Shown in pieces: positions 15,810-19,797 of a DNA stretch of 19,797 nt; position 1 is the stretch's first letter, and every line of letters starts with the position of its first letter. The stretch is from Campylobacter sp. (GTDB lineage: Bacteria > Campylobacterota > Campylobacteria > Campylobacterales > Campylobacteraceae). The position numbers and the translations under genes are program-made. The stretch spans positions 1 to 19,797 of the forward strand of contig NZ_JAHHTD010000028.1 of assembly GCF_020024835.1 (NCBI RefSeq). The letters run 5' to 3'. The notes beneath the pieces are model-generated. The model ran no database searches. It worked only from the letters and a program-made list of their open reading frames with translations, and was not told where the DNA came from.

Positions 15810-15818
15810 GGAAAGATA

Positions 15819-16262
15819 ATGAAAGTTTTATTAATTAAAGACGTAAAAAGTTTAGGGAAAGCTGGTGAAGTCAAAGAAGTAAAAGATGGTTATGGACAAA
15901 ATTTTTTAATAGCTAAAGGTTTTGCTAAAGCCGCTACACACGAAGTGTTAAAACAATATGAGGCCCAACAAAAGAAAAAAGCAGAGGATTTAAGATTTGA
16001 GTTGGCAAATTTAGAGAAAATGAAAGAGCAATTGGCAAATGTTACCATTATTATACATAAGGCTGTGGGAGCTAATGGAAGTTTATTTGGTGGTGTAACT
16101 AAAGATGAGATTGCACATTCTTTAAGGGAGCAAAAAAATATAGAAATTGACAAAAAAAGTTTAGAATGCGAGACTATTAAAGAGCTAGGGATACACGAAA
16201 TTTCTGTAAAGTTAGGTCATGCTATTCATGCTAAATTTAAACTTGAAGTTAAAGGTGAATAA
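15819..16262 (+). CDS. rplI: 50S ribosomal protein L9
   Basis: L9 binds 23S rRNA at the base of the L1 stalk and helps maintain reading frame. The 147 residues show the classic N-terminal domain MKVLLIKDVKSLGKAGEVKE followed by VKDGYGQNFLIAKGFAKAAT, then a long connecting helix (about 40-75) and the C-terminal domain with GSLFGGVT and the typical GIHEISVKLG near the end. The ATG at 15819 has AAGGAAAG at 15808-15815. Its stop codon ends directly before the hslV ATG. Confidence 0.96.
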   Translation: MKVLLIKDVKSLGKAGEVKEVKDGYGQNFLIAKGFAKAATHEVLKQYEAQQKKKAEDLRFELANLEKMKEQLANVTIIIHKAVGANGSLFGGVTKDEIAHSLREQKNIEIDKKSLECETIKELGIHEISVKLGHAIHAKFKLEVKGE

Positions 16263-16805
16263 ATGTTTCATGCAACTACTATTTTAGCTTATAAAGGTAA
16301 AAATAAGTCAGTTATTGGAGGAGATGGGCAAGTAAGCTTTGGAAATACTGTGCTTAAAAATAATGCAGTGAAAATTAGAAAATTAAATAATGGAAAAGTT
16401 TTAGCTGGTTTTGCAGGAAGCACAGCAGATGCTTTTAATCTTTTTGATATGTTTGAGAAGCTTTTATCAAGCTCTAAAGGGGATTTATTAAAAGCTGCGA
16501 TTGATTTTTCTAAAGAATGGCGTAAAGACAAGTATTTAAGAAAATTAGAGGCTATGATGCTTGTGCTTGATAGAAAGCATATTTTTTTACTTTCTGGAAC
16601 TGGTGATGTTGTTGAGCCTGAAGATGGTAAAATAGCAGCTATTGGAAGTGGCGGTAATTATGCTTTATCAGCTGCTAGAGCTTTAGATAAGTATTCTAAT
16701 TTAGATGAAGAAAATCTAGTAAAAGAAAGTTTGCAAATAGCTGGTGAAATTTGCATTTATACTAATACAAATATAAAAACTTATGTGATTGAGGATGATA
16801 AATGA
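16263..16805 (+). CDS. hslV: ATP-dependent protease subunit HslV (ClpQ)
   Basis: HslV is the proteasome-like peptidase that forms a double hexamer capped by the HslU ATPase and degrades damaged or regulatory proteins. The 180 residues contain GGDGQVSFG (19-27), KVLAGFAGSTADAF and the GSGGNYALSAARAL segment. The reactive N-terminal Thr of E. coli HslV follows Met1. Here the first reads are MFHATTILAY, so Thr5 would need removal of a four-residue leader. B. subtilis ClpQ has a similar MSSFHATTI start. The ATG directly abuts the rplI stop, and the end overlaps hslU by four bases. Confidence 0.95.
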   Translation: MFHATTILAYKGKNKSVIGGDGQVSFGNTVLKNNAVKIRKLNNGKVLAGFAGSTADAFNLFDMFEKLLSSSKGDLLKAAIDFSKEWRKDKYLRKLEAMMLVLDRKHIFLLSGTGDVVEPEDGKIAAIGSGGNYALSAARALDKYSNLDEENLVKESLQIAGEICIYTNTNIKTYVIEDDK

Positions 16806-18121
16806 ATTTAACCCCAAAAGAAATTGTAAAATTTTTAGATGATTATGTAATTGGACAAAAAAATGCTAAAAAGATTATTGCGATAGCATTAAGGAATCGC
16901 TATAGGAGAATGCAACTTAGTCCTGAACTTCAAGATGATATTATGCCAAAAAATATTTTGATGATAGGTTCAACTGGTGTTGGTAAAACAGAGATCGCAA
17001 GAAGGCTTGCTAAAATGATGGGAATGCCTTTTGTTAAAGTTGAAGCAAGCAAATATACTGAAGTAGGATTTGTAGGCCGAGATGTTGAAAGTATGGTAAG
17101 AGATTTAGCTAATGCTGCTTTAAATTTAGTAAAAAATGAAGAAAGAGAAAAAAATCAAGAAAAAATTGATGAATTTATAGAAAATAAAATATTAGAAAAA
17201 CTTTTGCCACCTTTACCAAAAGGAGTTAGTGAGGAAAAAGAGCAAGAGTATAAAAATTCTTTAGAAAAAATGCGTTCTAAATTGCGAGCAGGAGATTTAG
17301 ACGATAGTATAATTGAAATAGAAATTTCTCAAAATGTTTTTGATACTAATCCAAATTTACCTCCAGAAATGGGTGCTATGCAAGATATAGTTAAAGTAAT
17401 TGGCGTAGGAAGTAAAAAAATTAAAAAAGAAATAAAAGTAAAAGATGCTAAAAATGCTTTACTTCAAGAAGCTAGCGATAAAATACTTGATATGGAGAGT
17501 ATAAAAAGCGAGGCATTAAGAAGAGCACAAAATGAGGGAATTATATTCATAGATGAAATAGATAAAGTAGCAGTTTCAAATTCAAATTCAAATCGTCAAG
17601 ATCCTAGTAAAGAGGGTGTTCAAAGAGATTTATTACCTATAGTAGAAGGTAGCACAATACAAACTAAATTTGGTCCATTAAAAACTGATCATATTTTATT
17701 TATAGCAGCAGGAGCATTTCATCTTAGCAAACCAAGTGATTTAATTCCTGAACTTCAAGGGCGTTTTCCATTAAGAGTTGAGCTAGATAGTCTTAACGAA
17801 GATGCTTTATATGAAATTTTAACACGACCTAAAAATTCTTTATTAACTCAATATATAGAATTACTAAAAACAGAAAATGTCGAGCTTGTTTTTGAAGATG
17901 AGGCCATTAAAGAGATTGCAAAAATTGCAAGTAAAGCAAATGAAGAAATGCAAGATATTGGAGCAAGACGCTTACACACAGTGGTAGAAAAACTTTTAGA
18001 AGATATTAGTTTTGAAGCAGATGAGTATGCAGGAAAAATTTATAAAATAGATGATTTTAAAGTTCAAGTAAAACTTGGAGATATTGTAGAAAATAAAGAC
18101 CTTGCTAGGTATATTTTGTGA
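16802..18121 (+). CDS. hslU: HslUV protease ATPase subunit HslU (ClpY)
   Basis: HslU is the AAA+ hexameric unfoldase that recognises substrates and feeds them to HslV. The 439 residues start with the family signature TPKEIVKFLDDYVIGQ. Walker A is GSTGVGKT (56-63), the pore loop is GFVG (89-92, Phe in place of the Tyr of E. coli GYVG), Walker B is IIFIDE (247-252), and the sensor-2 region is DIGARRLHTVVE (385-396). The variable I-domain spans about 105-235. The C-terminal LARYIL matches the tail that docks into HslV. The ATG overlaps the hslV stop (ATGA), and the stop overlaps the era start (GTGA). Confidence 0.97.
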   Translation: MNLTPKEIVKFLDDYVIGQKNAKKIIAIALRNRYRRMQLSPELQDDIMPKNILMIGSTGVGKTEIARRLAKMMGMPFVKVEASKYTEVGFVGRDVESMVRDLANAALNLVKNEEREKNQEKIDEFIENKILEKLLPPLPKGVSEEKEQEYKNSLEKMRSKLRAGDLDDSIIEIEISQNVFDTNPNLPPEMGAMQDIVKVIGVGSKKIKKEIKVKDAKNALLQEASDKILDMESIKSEALRRAQNEGIIFIDEIDKVAVSNSNSNRQDPSKEGVQRDLLPIVEGSTIQTKFGPLKTDHILFIAAGAFHLSKPSDLIPELQGRFPLRVELDSLNEDALYEILTRPKNSLLTQYIELLKTENVELVFEDEAIKEIAKIASKANEEMQDIGARRLHTVVEKLLEDISFEADEYAGKIYKIDDFKVQVKLGDIVENKDLARYIL

Positions 18122-18990
18122 AAAGTGGCTTTATAAGTATTGTGGGTAGGACAAATGCTGGAAAAAGTTCTATCCTAAATTCTTTGTTAGAAGAAAAGAT
18201 TGCCATAGTTTCACACAAGCAAAATGCAACTAGAAGAAAAATCAATGCCATTATTATGCATCAACAAAATCAATTAATTTTTATTGATACACCTGGCTTA
18301 CATGCGAGCTCTAAAAGTATGAATCAGCTTATGATTGAAGTGGCTATTAAGAGTATTGCTGATTGTGATATAATTTTATTTGTAGCTAGTATTTATGATG
18401 ATGTTAGAGATTATGAAAGATTTTTGGATTTAAATCCAAAAGTTCCCCATATAATAATAATTAATAAAGTAGATTTAGTTCAAAAAGAAGTATTGCTTAA
18501 AAAACTTAGTGAATATGCTAATTTTAGTTCTTATTTTAAAGCTATAATACCCTATTCTACTAAGCAAAGATTTTATAAAAAAATTTTACTAGATGAGCTT
18601 ATTAAATATTTACCAGAACATCCTTATTATTTTGATCCTGATTTTATTACCACTACAAATAAAAAAGACATTTATCGAGATTTTATACTTGAAGCTATTT
18701 ATGAAAATCTAAGTGATGAAATTCCTTATAACACTGAAATAAAAATAGATAAAGTTAAAGAATTAAATACGATAATTTATATTTATGCAACGATTATTAG
18801 CGATACTAAATCACACAAAGCTATGATTTTAGGAAAAGAAGGTGCGACTATTAAACGTATAGGAAAAGATGCACGTAAAAAAATAGAAAAGTTAGCACAA
18901 AATAAGATTATGCTGAAACTTTTTGTTCATCTTGAGAAAAACTGGCATAAAAATGAGCAAAATCTTAAAAAAATTCTATATAATGAATAA
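18118..18990 (+). CDS. era: GTPase Era
   Basis: Era is a GTPase that binds the 3' end of 16S rRNA and assists 30S maturation. The 290 residues have G1 GRTNAGKS (10-17, where most Era proteins have GRPNVGKS), the switch-I segment ATRRKINAI (37-45), G3 DTPG (57-60), G4 NKVD (116-119), and a C-terminal KH domain with GKEGATIKRIG (239-249). The start is GTG at 18118, overlapping the hslU stop by four bases with AGG at 18108-18110, which indicates coupled translation. The end overlaps the next gene by eight bases. Confidence 0.95.
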   Translation: MKSGFISIVGRTNAGKSSILNSLLEEKIAIVSHKQNATRRKINAIIMHQQNQLIFIDTPGLHASSKSMNQLMIEVAIKSIADCDIILFVASIYDDVRDYERFLDLNPKVPHIIIINKVDLVQKEVLLKKLSEYANFSSYFKAIIPYSTKQRFYKKILLDELIKYLPEHPYYFDPDFITTTNKKDIYRDFILEAIYENLSDEIPYNTEIKIDKVKELNTIIYIYATIISDTKSHKAMILGKEGATIKRIGKDARKKIEKLAQNKIMLKLFVHLEKNWHKNEQNLKKILYNE

Positions 18991-19797
18991 AACATCTAAG
19001 ATAACAAAAACTTTTTTGCCCTATGAAAAGCTTTTATATGTGAAATTTCAAGAAAAAATCACAGAAGATGAAATTTTAGTAAAAAGTTTCAATGAATTAG
19101 GTGTGTCTGATGATTTTTCATATAAGCTTGTTTATTTTTATGAAGATGGCTTAACGCAAGTATTTTTAGCTAAATTTGAAGATATTTTAAAAGATTATGA
19201 TTTTATCATTCCTGAACCTTTGATTTTTATAGCTTATGTTAAAAAATACAATATCAAGGGTAAAATTTTATTTTTAGTTTATAAAGAAAAATATGCCATT
19301 TTAATCGAATATCAAAATGATAAATTTCAATCTTGTCAAACTATTCCATTGATAAGATTAGATTTGAAATTCAAAGAAAATTTAAAGATATCTTATAAAT
19401 ATATCGTAGAAATTGATGGGATAAATTTTTCAAGTGAAAAAAATACGAATCTTTACGAGGATTTATTAGATACAAATATTGATTTTAAATTAAATTTATC
19501 ATCATATAAAAAATTTAGTTTAAAAGAATGTTTAAGTTTTAAATTTTTTATTGCATTTGCAAGCGGGAGCTTAGTTGCATTATCGATTGTGTTGTTTATG
19601 TTATTTAAAAATTATTATATTCAAAAAGAAATTACTAAAATGGAAATTTTAGTTAGTGAGCAAAAAGATTCTTTTAAGCTTGTAAGAGAAAAAGAAAGGA
19701 ATAAAGATAAGTTATCACAAGAATACGATATTATTTTACAAAAAATAAATAATTTAAAAATATTTTATGATGATGCTATATGTTATAAATATTTATA
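18983..19797 (+). CDS. Single-pass membrane protein of unknown function, cut by window end
   Basis: A reading frame starts at ATG 18983, eight bases inside era, and stays open for 271 codons to the window end, so the gene is partial. It begins MNKTSKITKTFLPYEKLLY. About 187 mostly soluble residues are followed by one hydrophobic segment (about 188-208, core FFIAFASGSLVALSIVLFML), then a Lys/Glu-rich stretch likely to form a coiled coil (about 212-260). There is no signal peptide, so the N-terminal part should be cytoplasmic and the rest periplasmic. I do not recognise it by sequence. I recall a transmembrane protein gene after era in C. jejuni as well. The layout resembles GspL or PilM-PilN type assembly proteins, which is only a structural analogy. 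Confidence 0.75.
   Translation, partial: MNKTSKITKTFLPYEKLLYVKFQEKITEDEILVKSFNELGVSDDFSYKLVYFYEDGLTQVFLAKFEDILKDYDFIIPEPLIFIAYVKKYNIKGKILFLVYKEKYAILIEYQNDKFQSCQTIPLIRLDLKFKENLKISYKYIVEIDGINFSSEKNTNLYEDLLDTNIDFKLNLSSYKKFSLKECLSFKFFIAFASGSLVALSIVLFMLFKNYYIQKEITKMEILVSEQKDSFKLVREKERNKDKLSQEYDIILQKINNLKIFYDDAICYKYL

Noticed and set aside
15890..16531. Minus-strand frames opposite rplI and hslV
   Set aside because: Both are antisense to well-conserved genes, with hydrophobic, cysteine-rich sequence but no start signal.

Overview
The window is a gene-dense, very AT-rich stretch of a bacterial chromosome, almost certainly from Campylobacter. This rests on the AT-heavy codons, the T-rich promoters with TATAAT boxes and no clear -35, the single XerH-type recombinase, and proteins that read like Campylobacter orthologues throughout (MurA, ArgG, HisS, HslUV, Era). 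A relative of C. jejuni, perhaps in the C. lari group, is my guess; the species cannot be fixed from sequence alone. I see no tRNA, rRNA, CRISPR array, insertion sequence or prophage.

Layout: (1) 112-4380, plus strand: a YgeA/aspartate-racemase-family enzyme, the tyrosine recombinase XerH, MurA, and MoeA. (2) 4396-4665, minus strand: an unrecognised 89-residue protein with a clear sigma-54 type (GG-N10-GC) promoter and a strong Shine-Dalgarno. It lies back to back with flgA and tail to tail with moeA, sharing a palindromic hairpin with moeA. (3) 4826-10164, plus strand: a tightly overlapped operon flgA-ubiX-coaD-tmk-hisS-speA. (4) 10205-11234, plus strand: murG, ending tail to tail with the next block. 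(5) 14478-11229, minus strand: S4-domain protein, tsaE, lptB, rpoN and a YggS/PLPBP gene. (6) 14589-19797, plus strand: argG, rplI, hslV, hslU, era, and a membrane protein that runs off the end of the window.

Most genes are housekeeping: peptidoglycan precursors (murA, murG), LPS transport ATPase (lptB), cofactors (moeA, coaD, ubiX, yggS), dTMP phosphorylation (tmk), translation and ribosome assembly (hisS, rplI, era, tsaE, S4 protein), arginine and polyamine metabolism (argG, speA), proteolysis (hslUV) and chromosome dimer resolution (xerH). A second theme is flagellar control: rpoN encodes sigma-54, flgA encodes the P-ring chaperone, and the small gene next to flgA carries a sigma-54 promoter, so it is a candidate flagellar-regulon gene.

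From memory of C. jejuni gene order, the blocks correspond to several separate C. jejuni loci joined in a different order, so the window seems to contain rearrangement junctions (after moeA, after speA, between murG and yggS). No complete novel system is evident. The best leads are the sigma-54-driven small protein and the truncated membrane protein after era.
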